Below are positions 53,598 to 64,000 of a stretch of DNA of 64,000 bases, one piece after another. The notes under the pieces were generated by a model. The model was not told the DNA's origin. It did no database searches and worked only from the letters and a program-made list of their open reading frames with translations. Each line of letters opens with the position of its first letter. Within the stretch, counting starts at the first letter, position 1. A program made the position numbers and the translations under genes. Origin of the DNA: Bacillus sp. AFS055030 (GTDB lineage Bacteria; Bacillota; Bacilli; Bacillales; Bacillaceae_G); the NCBI RefSeq assembly GCF_002574545.1, contig NZ_NUGT01000021.1:37802-101801 (forward strand), in the 5' to 3' direction.

Positions 53598-53705
53598 GCT
53601 TTTATAAAATAGATTAGTAAATTATAATTTTAGATTTTTACGATAAATTAAAAAACTCTGTTAAAATAGGAATGTATAACGGTTTAGACATAAGGGGGGA
53701 AAGTA

Positions 53706-55838
53706 GTGTTATCAATAAATGAGAAACAAATAAGACCAGTCATCACAATTGATATCGATCAATATAAAGAAAATGATGAAATCGATTTATCCAATATAAA
53801 TGAACCCTTTTTATTTTTACGTAAACAAAATCAGATTTTTGGTTATGTTCAATTAAATAATATTACTCAAGGTAGTAATAAAAAGAAAAATATAGCAATT
53901 TCTAAGATTACTAGTTCTTCTCAATCAATAAATAGTGTTAGTCGCTTAAGTGGGCAAATTTCATTAACGACTCTTTTTCAAATTATTGGTGAGCCGATCT
54001 CGATTGTAAAAGAAGAGGAAGATATGCCAATAGGTTACATACTTCGTGAAGATATATTAGCGGAGTTGTTCAAACAAGAAAATAAAAGTGTAGATTTATT
54101 GAAGAGCATTTTAACATCGATACCGATGGGAACGTTTGTAGTTGATAAAAATAAAGTTATTGTAAATTGCAACGACGCCGGATTAAAAATGATTAAATCA
54201 ACATCGGAAAAGGTCATTAATACAAAGGCTGAAACTATTTTTAGTGGTGAACAAGTTGATCATGTATTTGCTACAGGTAAAACCATTCTTAATCAGATTC
54301 AAATTAGTGATGATATGGGTGTTCTTGTTGATTATAGCCCAATTTTCGTAGACAACGAGGTTGAAGGAGTGGTTATTGTCGTACAAGATCTCCCAATGGT
54401 GGAAGAAATGGCCTCTGAAATTGAATATGTAAAAGATTTAAATAAAGATTTGAATGCCATTTTATCAAGTATTTATGATGAAATACTTGTAGTAAATCAT
54501 AAGGGTGAGCTAATTCGTTACAGTGAAAATATCATTCCTGGATTTTGGAATGTAGATTTAAAGGAATTGCTTGGAAAGAGTATTTTAGAATTCGAAAACC
54601 AAGGACTTTTTACGCCATCCGTTACAAAACTAGTATTAGAAAAAAGGAAGAAAGTATCGATCGTTCAAGAAACAATTAATGGACGTAAAGTACTTGCGGT
54701 AGGAAATCCTGTTTTTGATGAGAATATGGAAATTGAGCGGATAATTATTGCTTCTAGAGATATTACAGAAACTTCACGTCTTAAAACAGAATTAAAAGAA
54801 ATGAAGAAGATTTCTGAGCAATATAAAAAGGAGCTTGAAGATATAAAGAGTAAGGACCGTTTTGTTAAAAAACTGATTTACTGTAGTCCTAAAATGGAGC
54901 AAATTATTAATCAAGCGAAAAAAATAGCTGATTTTTCTTCCACTGTATTACTGCACGGGGAGTCTGGTGTAGGAAAGGAAGTCATTGCACAGGCTATTCA
55001 TCAATTAGGAAACCGTTCTTCAAAACCGTTTTTAAAATTAAATTGTGGTGCAATACCTGAAAATCTATTGGAAAGTGAGCTTTTTGGCTATATAAAAGGA
55101 GCGTTTACAGGGGCAGATCAAAATAAGGACGGCTATTTTAAGCAAGCAGATGAAGGCGTTTTATTTTTAGATGAAATTGGTGAAATGCCATTACATTTAC
55201 AAGTAAAACTGCTAAGAGTCCTTCAAGAACAAGAAGTTATTCCTGTTGGAAGTACAAAGCCTATTAAAGTAAATGTACAAATTATTGCAGCTACAAATAA
55301 AAGATTAGAAAAAATGGTTGAAGAACGCACATTTAGAGAGGATTTATATTATCGCTTAAATGTTATACCTTTAAATATTCCACCGTTAAGAGAAAGAATT
55401 GAAGATATCTCATTATTATCATTCCATTTCTTACAGCAATTAAATGAAAAATATAATAAGAGTTTTCATCTTACTCCAGATGCAATTAACGTTTTAGAAT
55501 TTTATTCTTGGCCGGGGAATGTCAGAGAACTTCAAAATATTATCGAAAGATTAGTCGTCTCTGCAGAAGATCAAATTATTAATGCAGAGGATGTTAATCA
55601 ATTCTTACCAAATAGCTATGACTTTAATAAATCTAAACCAGTCATTAATAAAGTAATCCCTCTCCAAGAAGCGATTGATTATGTTGAGGAGCAACTGATT
55701 ATGCTTGCGATGAAGCAATATAAAACTACAACGAAGGCTGCACAAGTTTTAGGCATAAGTCAGTCCTCGGTTAGTCGTAAGTATCAAAAAATAATGAATG
55801 AAAAGAATATGAATAGTGACTTTATGTCATTTAAGTAA
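53706..55838 (+). CDS. Sigma-54-dependent activator with PAS domains (putative regulator of putrescine/GABA genes)
   Basis: This 710-residue enhancer-binding protein has a poorly conserved N-terminal sensor (1-120), two PAS domains (about 125-240 and 250-365), a short coiled coil, a AAA+ domain (about 390-625) and a C-terminal HTH. Walker A is GESGVGKE, the sigma-54 contact loop is a canonical GAFTGA, and Walker B reads LFLDEIGEM. The HTH is TTTKAAQVLGISQSSVSRKY. The start is GTG at 53706 after AAGGGGGG. It lies just before the patA/gabT/gabD genes, so it is a GabR-like candidate for activating the promoter at 56481. Which PAS domain senses the inducer is unknown. Confidence 0.88.
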   Translation: MLSINEKQIRPVITIDIDQYKENDEIDLSNINEPFLFLRKQNQIFGYVQLNNITQGSNKKKNIAISKITSSSQSINSVSRLSGQISLTTLFQIIGEPISIVKEEEDMPIGYILREDILAELFKQENKSVDLLKSILTSIPMGTFVVDKNKVIVNCNDAGLKMIKSTSEKVINTKAETIFSGEQVDHVFATGKTILNQIQISDDMGVLVDYSPIFVDNEVEGVVIVVQDLPMVEEMASEIEYVKDLNKDLNAILSSIYDEILVVNHKGELIRYSENIIPGFWNVDLKELLGKSILEFENQGLFTPSVTKLVLEKRKKVSIVQETINGRKVLAVGNPVFDENMEIERIIIASRDITETSRLKTELKEMKKISEQYKKELEDIKSKDRFVKKLIYCSPKMEQIINQAKKIADFSSTVLLHGESGVGKEVIAQAIHQLGNRSSKPFLKLNCGAIPENLLESELFGYIKGAFTGADQNKDGYFKQADEGVLFLDEIGEMPLHLQVKLLRVLQEQEVIPVGSTKPIKVNVQIIAATNKRLEKMVEERTFREDLYYRLNVIPLNIPPLRERIEDISLLSFHFLQQLNEKYNKSFHLTPDAINVLEFYSWPGNVRELQNIIERLVVSAEDQIINAEDVNQFLPNSYDFNKSKPVINKVIPLQEAIDYVEEQLIMLAMKQYKTTTKAAQVLGISQSSVSRKYQKIMNEKNMNSDFMSFK

Positions 55839-55840
55839 AA

Positions 55841-55866
55841 AAACGCACAGGGTGCGTTTTTTTTTT
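55841..55866 (+). terminator. Terminator of the sigma-54 activator gene
   Basis: AAACGCAC-AGG-GTGCGTTT with more than eight T after it; two bases beyond the stop codon. Confidence 0.92.
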
Positions 55867-55905
55867 ACGTTGTTGAAAAATGAGTTTGTCAACTCCACCC
55901 ATTTG

Positions 55906-56110
55906 TGGTTGATTTCCACTAAAGACTGATATGAGTAAGGCACCTTCTAATCTTTGCTAGTTTCCTTCCTCATGAACCTGTCATGAGGAAGAACCTTTCT
56001 ATTTTTCGCTAGTTTCCTTCCTCATGAACCCGTTATGAGGAAGTATCTTTCTATTTTTCGTTAGTTTCCTTCCTCATGAACCTGTCATGGGTAAGTATCT
56101 TTCAAATTTT
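55906..56110. repeat. Tandem 52-bp hairpin repeats
   Basis: Three units begin at 55958, 56010 and 56062, exactly 52 bp apart, with a degenerate copy before them. Each holds TAGTTTCC then the inverted repeat CTTCCTCATGA/TCATGAGGAAG around a 5-nt loop, then TTTCTATTTTT. The stem is perfect in unit one, has one mismatch in unit two and is decayed in unit three. No coding frame explains it. Confidence 0.8.
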
Positions 56111-56157
56111 TGCTCAAATATAAACTTAGACTTCTGTTGTTCTATATTGACAATGCT

Positions 56158-56292
56158 TTATTTCTCTAAATCTCCTATATTTTCAACATGACTATCAATT
56201 ACTTCCGTCATACTAACTTGATCCCTCGAGATACCAAATGCCATGAATATGATGATGAGTCCAACTGCAATACATGTTCCTGCAAGCAACAT
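56158..56292 (-). CDS. 44-residue single-segment membrane peptide
   Basis: A short frame starts at the ATG 56292 with AAAGGAGG eight bases upstream. It encodes a hydrophobic helix (MLLAGTCIAVGLIIIFMAFG, residues 1-20) and a polar, acidic tail (ISRDQVSMTEVIDSHVENIG). The strong ribosome binding site and amphipathic layout suggest a real small protein. I do not recognise a family. It is antisense to nothing and lies between the hairpin repeats and the putrescine operon promoter. Confidence 0.55.
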   Translation of the reverse strand: MLLAGTCIAVGLIIIFMAFGISRDQVSMTEVIDSHVENIGDLEK

Positions 56293-56392
56293 ACAATTTC
56301 CTCCTTTCATGGTGTTTTAGCCTATGCGATGAACTTTCATAATATGTCGTTTTACGCAAAATAGTTTACAGAAGTTTTACTAGTTTCCAAGA

Positions 56393-56419
56393 TTATGCAC
56401 AGCGTAATAGTGTTATGCA
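56393..56419. promoter_or_regulatory. Candidate activator half-sites upstream of the putrescine operon promoter
   Basis: TTATGCA occurs at 56393-56399 and 56413-56419, 20 bp (two helical turns) apart, about 65-90 bp before the -24 element. This spacing suits a dimeric activator. Confidence 0.4.
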
Positions 56420-56480
56420 AATTTGAATAATAATGTACAGGTTATGGAAGGAAAACCCTTATAAATTAAGTGCATTAAAG

Positions 56481-56498
56481 TTGGCACAGTTCTTGCAA
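56481..56498 (+). promoter_or_regulatory. Sigma-54 -24/-12 promoter of the putrescine/GABA operon
   Basis: TTGGCACAGTTCTTGCAA with GG (56483-56484) and GC (56495-56496) ten bases apart. An excellent match 41 bp before the aldehyde dehydrogenase start. Confidence 0.9.
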
Positions 56499-56538
56499 TC
56501 TAATAAGTTGTGAAGAAATTAAGGAGGGTTTATATACA

Positions 56539-59474
<2,936 letters not shown>

Positions 59475-59482
59475 TACCTTTC

Positions 59483-59513
59483 GCATGTCATGACTTTAAT
59501 AATCATGACATGC
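59483..59513 (+). other. Perfect 11-bp stem-loop between patA and gabT
   Basis: GCATGTCATGA (59483-59493) pairs perfectly with TCATGACATGC (59503-59513); only TTTCATT follows. It is a weak terminator or processing hairpin that may lower gabT-gabD expression from the upstream promoter. Confidence 0.65.
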
Positions 59514-59552
59514 TTTCATTACAAAAATCGTTATAGATAGGATGGTGCAATT

Positions 59553-60923
59553 ATGGCAGATCGTAAATTCGTTAAATTACAAACGTCAATTCCAGGACCA
59601 AAATCACAAGAGTTGGTTGCTCGAAGAAATAAAGTGGTTCCAAAAGGGATTAGTAATAATAGCGCAGCATTTGTAAAAAAAGCAAAGGGTGCATTAGTAG
59701 AGGATATTGATGGTAATACGTTTATTGACTTTGCAGGTGCAATTGGAACGATAAATGTGGGCCATTCCCATCCTAGAGTAGTAAGGGCGCTTCAAGCTCA
59801 GGCCGGTGATTATATTCACACAGGTTTTAATGTCATGATGTATGAATCTTATATTCAGCTCGCTGAAAGATTAGCAGATCTTTCACCTGGAAGTTTTGAA
59901 AAGCAAGTAGCATTTTTTAATAGTGGCGCAGAAGCTGTTGAAAATGCGGTGAAGATCGCAAGAAAGTATACAAAACGTCAAGGAATTATTTCTTTTACTA
60001 GAGGATTCCATGGTCGAACATTAATGACAATGACGATGACAAGTAAAGTTAAGCCTTACAAATATGGATTTGGACCATTCGCTCCTGAAGTATATAAAGC
60101 ACCATATCCATATGTTTACCGTCGTCCAGATCAAATGGATGAAAAAGAATATAGTAAATTTATCATTGAACAATTTGAACAATTTTTGATTGCAGAGGTT
60201 GCACCAGAAACGATTGCTGCAGTCGTGATGGAACCAATCCAAGGCGAAGGTGGCTTTATTGTACCTGATCTTGACTTTGTAAAAAGGGTTAGAGAAATCT
60301 GTACACAATATGGCATATTATTTGTAGCTGATGAGATTCAAACTGGTTTTGCTAGAACAGGTAAATATTTTGCAATTGAGCACTTTGGAATTGAGCCTGA
60401 TTTAATTACAATTTCAAAATCAATGGGTGCAGGAGTACCTATTAGTGGCGTAATCGGTAGAAAAGAAATTATGGAAGCTTCTGATGCTGGTGAAATAGGC
60501 GGAACATACTCTGGTAGCCCTCTTGGATGTCGTGCAGCATTAGCAGTACTTGATATCATTGAGGAAGAAGAATTAAATGAGCGAGCTGTTGTAATCGGCG
60601 AAAAGGTTAATGAAGAAATGCATAAATGGGCTAAACAGTTTGAACAAATAGGTGATATTCGCGGAATTGGCGCAATGTGTGCGATGGAGATTGTAACAAA
60701 TAAAAAAGATAAAACACCAGATAAAGTGACAGTTGGAAAGATTGTAAAAGAGGCGAACAATAGAGGGTTAATGTTGTTAAGCGCAGGTATTTTTGGCAAT
60801 GTGATTCGTTTGTTAATGCCGCTAACGATTACAGATGAACAGCTTGAAGAAGGACTTGATATTTTAAGGGAGTCAATCGAAGCTGTATTAGTACCAGAAT
60901 TACAATTGGAGGTAAACTCATGA
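59553..60923 (+). CDS. gabT: 4-aminobutyrate aminotransferase
   Basis: This 456-residue class III aminotransferase shows the GabT pattern: SIPGPKSQELVARR at the N-terminus, AFFNSGAEAVENAVKIA (near residue 125), [23 protein letters not shown] (near 228) and the PLP-lysine region TISKSMGAGVPISG (near 288). It transfers the amino group of GABA to 2-oxoglutarate, giving succinate semialdehyde. The gabD start overlaps its stop (ATGA), so the two are translationally coupled. A long open frame on the opposite strand is a coding shadow. Confidence 0.93.
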   Translation: MADRKFVKLQTSIPGPKSQELVARRNKVVPKGISNNSAAFVKKAKGALVEDIDGNTFIDFAGAIGTINVGHSHPRVVRALQAQAGDYIHTGFNVMMYESYIQLAERLADLSPGSFEKQVAFFNSGAEAVENAVKIARKYTKRQGIISFTRGFHGRTLMTMTMTSKVKPYKYGFGPFAPEVYKAPYPYVYRRPDQMDEKEYSKFIIEQFEQFLIAEVAPETIAAVVMEPIQGEGGFIVPDLDFVKRVREICTQYGILFVADEIQTGFARTGKYFAIEHFGIEPDLITISKSMGAGVPISGVIGRKEIMEASDAGEIGGTYSGSPLGCRAALAVLDIIEEEELNERAVVIGEKVNEEMHKWAKQFEQIGDIRGIGAMCAMEIVTNKKDKTPDKVTVGKIVKEANNRGLMLLSAGIFGNVIRLLMPLTITDEQLEEGLDILRESIEAVLVPELQLEVNS

Positions 60924-62377
60924 GCCAAATTAAAGAGAAATATGAAGTATACCCAATGTATATAGATGGTACATGGGTTGGGAATGATCATGAATATTAT
61001 ACGAAGGTTACAAATCCTGCAACTGGTGCAGTCATAGGAGCAATTCCAACAGGTGGTACATATGAAGCTAAATTAGCTGTTGATGCTGCACATACAGCAT
61101 TTAAAACTTGGTCTAAAAAGACAGCAGAAGAAAGATATCATTTATTAATGAATTGGTATCGTCTCATTGACGAAAAGAAAGAAGAAATTGCTAGATTAAT
61201 GACAATTGAGCAAGGTAAACCATTAAAAGAAGCGCTAGGCGAGACTGCTTATGCAAATGGATTTATTTCTTGGTATGCAGAAGAAGGCAAACGTGTATAC
61301 GGGGAAACAATTCCTGCAACACAACCTAATAAACGAATTTTAATTAGAAAAGAACCTGTAGGAGTTGTAGCAGCAATTACACCGTGGAATTTTCCGGCTG
61401 CTATGATTACTAGAAAAGTTGCTCCAGCACTTGCAGCTGGTTGTACTACGGTTATTAAACCAGCTACTCAAACACCTCTAACAGCATTAAAGCTTGCAGA
61501 ACTTGCTCATGAAGCGGGTATTCCAAAAGGTGTAATTAATGTCGTTACTGGTAAGTCATCTGAAATTGGCGATGTATGGTTAAAAGATCCAAGAGTAACA
61601 AAGATTACTTTCACTGGATCGACAGAAGTAGGTAAAACACTAATGAAAGGCGCAGCAGAGAATGTCAAAAAGGTTTCGCTAGAACTTGGTGGAAATGCAC
61701 CGTTTATTGTCATGGATGATGCTGATTTATCAAAAGCAGCGGTTGGTTTAGTTCAGTCAAAATTCCGCAATGCAGGTCAAACTTGCATTTGTACAAATCG
61801 TATTTATGTACAGGAAAGTGTAGCCGAAGAATTTACAGCGTTATTTACAAAAGAGCTAGAAAAATTAAAAGTGGGTAACGGTTTAGAAGAAGGAATTGAT
61901 GTTGGTCCACTAATTGATCATGCGGCTTTAGAAAAGGTAAAAACGCTCGTTGAAGACGCTACTAAAAATGGTGGGAAAATTGTCTATAGTGGTAATAAAC
62001 CTTCAGAGGAAAATGGATATTATTATGCACCTACTATTTTAACGGGTATTACGGATGAAATGGCATGTATGAAGGAAGAAATATTTGGTCCACTAGCTCC
62101 AATTACTACATTTAAAACGGAAGAAGAAGTAATTGAGAGAGCAAATAATTCAAATTACGGTCTGGCGGCGTATGTGTATACGGAAAACTTAAGTCGTTCA
62201 TTCCGCGTTACAGAAGCACTTGAGTACGGAATTATTGGATTAAACGATGGCACACCTTCTGCTGTACAAGTTCCATTCGGTGGTTATAAAGAGAGCGGTC
62301 TTGGAAGAGAAGGCGGTCACTTTGGAATTGAGGAATTTTTAGAAGTTAAATATATTTCAATTGGGTTAGACATCTAA
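60920..62377 (+). CDS. gabD: Succinate-semialdehyde dehydrogenase
   Basis: This 485-residue ALDH of the GabD group has TPWNFPAAMITRKVAPALAAG (near residue 153), FTGSTEVGKTLM (near 230), LELGGNAPFIV (near 252) and the catalytic cysteine in GQTCICTNR (near 287), the last being characteristic of GabD. It oxidises succinate semialdehyde to succinate for the TCA cycle. It overlaps gabT by four bases and completes the route from putrescine or lysine-derived GABA. AATTGGAGG lies ahead of the ATG. Confidence 0.93.
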   Translation: MSQIKEKYEVYPMYIDGTWVGNDHEYYTKVTNPATGAVIGAIPTGGTYEAKLAVDAAHTAFKTWSKKTAEERYHLLMNWYRLIDEKKEEIARLMTIEQGKPLKEALGETAYANGFISWYAEEGKRVYGETIPATQPNKRILIRKEPVGVVAAITPWNFPAAMITRKVAPALAAGCTTVIKPATQTPLTALKLAELAHEAGIPKGVINVVTGKSSEIGDVWLKDPRVTKITFTGSTEVGKTLMKGAAENVKKVSLELGGNAPFIVMDDADLSKAAVGLVQSKFRNAGQTCICTNRIYVQESVAEEFTALFTKELEKLKVGNGLEEGIDVGPLIDHAALEKVKTLVEDATKNGGKIVYSGNKPSEENGYYYAPTILTGITDEMACMKEEIFGPLAPITTFKTEEEVIERANNSNYGLAAYVYTENLSRSFRVTEALEYGIIGLNDGTPSAVQVPFGGYKESGLGREGGHFGIEEFLEVKYISIGLDI

Positions 62378-62408
62378 TATATCTACTGTTCATACAAAGC
62401 GCAGTTGT

Positions 62409-62460
62409 AAGCCAGTTAAACATTCAATTCAACTATTGTGATTGATCGTTTTACTGGCTT
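62409..62460 (+). terminator. Weak terminator-like stem between gabD and the CoA-transferase gene
   Basis: AAGCCAGT (62409-62416) pairs with ACTGGCTT (62453-62460), extended by AAA/TTT pairs; the following T-tract is poor. It argues that coding sequence of the next gene starts after it. Confidence 0.45.
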
Positions 62461-62488
62461 ATTAACTAGATTAATAGAGGTGGGAAAA

Positions 62489-63673
62489 TTGCCAGGTGCA
62501 TTACATGGAGTAAAAATCATTGACTTAACAAGAGTACTAGCCGGACCCTTTTGTACGATGATCCTTGGAGATTTAGGAGCAGAGGTTATAAAAGTAGAAA
62601 GCATAAATAATGGCGATGAAACAAGGGGATGGGGGCCACCTTTCGTTGAAGGTGAAAGCGCTTATTATTTATGTGCCAACCGCAATAAGCAAGGCATTAC
62701 TTTGAACTTAAAAAGTGAGCAAGGTAAAGAGATTTTAAAAAGGCTAGTTTCTGAAGCTGATGTAGTCGTTCAAAATTTCAAACCTGGAACAATGGAAAAA
62801 TTAGGATTTGCCTATGAAGATTTAAAAAAAATTAAAGAAGACATCATACTAGCGTCTATTAGTGGGTTTGGCAGTGAAGGGTCGAATTCAAGTTTACCAG
62901 GATATGATTATATCATCCAAGCGATGTCCGGATTAATGAGCATTACTGGTGAGAAAGAGGCAGCGCCAACAAAAGTAGGAGTAGCCATTTCGGATGTTTT
63001 AACTGGTCTATTTACATGTATTGGGATTCTTGCTTCTCTTTTAAACCGAGATCGTACAGGAGAAGGTCAGGAAATCGATATTTCATTGTTTGACTCTCAG
63101 CTAGCTGCTTTAGTAAATGTAGCTAGTAATTATTTATGTAGTGGAATTGTTCCAGAACGAATGGGGAACCAACATCCAAATATCGTTCCATATCAAGTCT
63201 TTACTGCAAGTGACGGTGAATTAGTCGTAGCGGTAGGGAATGATGAACAATTTAAAAGGTTTGCTTTATTAATTGATGAACCCAACTTATTGGATGAAAA
63301 ATATAAGACAAATACTGGTCGATTACAGCATCGAAAACGAATCGAGCAATTAATTCAAAATAAATTAAAGTTGAAAAGTAAAAATGAGTGGAAGCAATTA
63401 TTAGATGAAATAGGGATTCCAAATGGTCCAATAAATAGTGTAAGTGAAGCTCTACAGTCCAAACATGCTAAATCGAGAGAAATGGTGTTGGACGTGAACC
63501 ATCCTTTTATAAAGGATCTAAAATTAGTCGGATCACCATTAAAATTATCAAAAACACCAATTGAAGTATTAAGACATCCACCCTTACATGGTGAGCATAC
63601 AGAAGAAATAATAAGTAAACTAGGATTTTCTCAAAATGAAATAGAAGAAATGAAACGAAATAAAACAATTTAG
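62489..63673 (+). CDS. Family III CoA-transferase (CaiB/BaiF), SUGCT-like
   Basis: This 394-residue protein has the family III N-terminus (LHGVKIIDLTRVLAGPF), a GDLGAEVIKVE loop, and an internal ISDVLTGLF region that carries the catalytic aspartate. Stretches such as ETRGWGPPFVEGESAYYL, ANRNKQGI and IVPYQVF resemble human SUGCT, succinyl-CoA:glutarate CoA-transferase. The start is TTG at 62489 after AGAGGTGGG; an earlier in-frame ATG lies inside a terminator-like stem. The next gene encodes an acyl-CoA dehydrogenase 12 bp downstream, so activation of glutarate or a similar dicarboxylate followed by dehydrogenation is likely. Confidence 0.82.
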   Translation: MPGALHGVKIIDLTRVLAGPFCTMILGDLGAEVIKVESINNGDETRGWGPPFVEGESAYYLCANRNKQGITLNLKSEQGKEILKRLVSEADVVVQNFKPGTMEKLGFAYEDLKKIKEDIILASISGFGSEGSNSSLPGYDYIIQAMSGLMSITGEKEAAPTKVGVAISDVLTGLFTCIGILASLLNRDRTGEGQEIDISLFDSQLAALVNVASNYLCSGIVPERMGNQHPNIVPYQVFTASDGELVVAVGNDEQFKRFALLIDEPNLLDEKYKTNTGRLQHRKRIEQLIQNKLKLKSKNEWKQLLDEIGIPNGPINSVSEALQSKHAKSREMVLDVNHPFIKDLKLVGSPLKLSKTPIEVLRHPPLHGEHTEEIISKLGFSQNEIEEMKRNKTI

Positions 63674-63685
63674 GAGGAAATAGAA

Positions 63686-64000
63686 ATGGATTTTTCACTA
63701 TCAGAGGAACAAATTAGTGTCAGGAAAGTAGTTAGGTCATTTGTAGACAGAGAAATTATCCCTTTCATAAAGGAATGGGATGAAAAAGGTCATTTTGAAG
63801 CAAATATTTTAAAACGACTAGCAGATTTACAACTAATGGGTGTATGTATTCCAGAACAATATGGTGGAGTAGGAATGGACTATAACACATTAGCAATTGT
63901 CTGTGAGGAATTAGAACGAGGAGATACCGCATTCCGTACTGCTGTTTCCGTACATACGGGTTTAAATAGTATGACATTACTACAATGGGGAACAGAAGAA
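63686..64000 (+). CDS. Acyl-CoA dehydrogenase, N-terminal part (cut by window end)
   Basis: The first 105 codons show an acyl-CoA dehydrogenase N-terminal helical domain: DFSLSEEQISVRKVVRSFV at the start, then LMGVCIPEQYGGVGMDY (near residue 50) and the later CEELERGDTAFRTAVSVH. TAGGAGGAAATAGAA precedes the ATG. With the SUGCT-like CoA-transferase just before it, a glutaryl-CoA dehydrogenase-like role is plausible, but the FAD-binding and catalytic-base regions lie outside the window. Confidence 0.85.
   Translation, partial: MDFSLSEEQISVRKVVRSFVDREIIPFIKEWDEKGHFEANILKRLADLQLMGVCIPEQYGGVGMDYNTLAIVCEELERGDTAFRTAVSVHTGLNSMTLLQWGTEE

Noticed and set aside
55906..56110. CRISPR-like array
   Set aside because: The units are contiguous 52-bp repeats without unique spacers, and no cas gene is present.
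60338..60991. A 217-codon open frame on the minus strand antisense to gabT
   Set aside because: It lies wholly across a clear GabT gene and the start of gabD, has serine- and proline-rich low-complexity content typical of antisense frames, and no ribosome binding site.

Overview
The window is low-GC Gram-positive DNA, most likely from a spore-forming member of the Bacillaceae close to Bacillus or Gottfriedia. This rests on strong AGGAGG-type ribosome binding sites, TTG and GTG starts, CcpA cre-like boxes, a BclA-type exosporium-like protein, and the sporulating-Bacillus gene set yodTSRQP-kamA-yokU. There are no rRNA or tRNA genes, phage genes, insertion sequences or CRISPR arrays. Apart from the two edges and one truncated NUDIX gene, all genes look intact.

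Region 1 (1-12.8 kb) handles sugars. The tail of a possible MupG-like protein, a GlmU-like sugar-1-phosphate nucleotidyltransferase and a SIS-domain protein form the end of one operon. A LicR/ManR-type PRD regulator precedes an operon with a near-consensus cre box. That operon encodes a large secreted protein with a probable six-hairpin catalytic domain, the IIC, IIB and IIA components of a cellobiose/lichenan-type PTS, an RDD membrane protein and a GH4 6-phospho-beta-glucosidase. The likely logic is to release an oligosaccharide outside the cell, import and phosphorylate it, then split it.

Region 2 (12.8-21.4 kb) holds a 1482-residue Vpr/lactocepin-like subtilase ending in ten 20-residue choline-binding-type repeats, a YfnA-like amino acid permease and an orphan HlyD-type adaptor.

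Region 3 (21.4-34.2 kb) is an aromatic catabolic cluster under an IclR regulator. It has an MFS importer, an alpha/beta hydrolase, iclR, a cupin, an extradiol dioxygenase, a degenerate SDR, a TPP enzyme, an aldehyde dehydrogenase, an aspartate-dehydrogenase homologue, Rieske dioxygenase alpha and beta subunits, and a dihydrodiol dehydrogenase. Three sigma-A promoters carry the same AAAACA-nn-TGTTT palindrome just downstream of the -10. This gene set in a Bacillaceae background, with an unknown substrate and no ferredoxin or reductase, is the best candidate for an undescribed system.

Region 4 (34.2-37.4 kb) contains small membrane and zinc-ribbon proteins, an XRE regulator with a three-copy operator array, a NUDIX remnant and a BclA-C-like protein.

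Region 5 (37.7-64 kb) is an amino acid and polyamine catabolic island. Lysine enters through a LysP-like permease and the KamA/YodPQRST route. Putrescine enters through PuuP, PatA and an aminobutyraldehyde dehydrogenase. Both are expected to meet at 4-aminobutyrate, which GabT and GabD turn into succinate, while a glutamate dehydrogenase recycles the amino-group acceptor. Four -24/-12 promoters (kamA, puuP, glutamate dehydrogenase, and the aldehyde dehydrogenase that opens the putrescine operon) and two sigma-54 activators make this a SigL regulon. A glutarate-type CoA-transferase and the start of an acyl-CoA dehydrogenase close the window.
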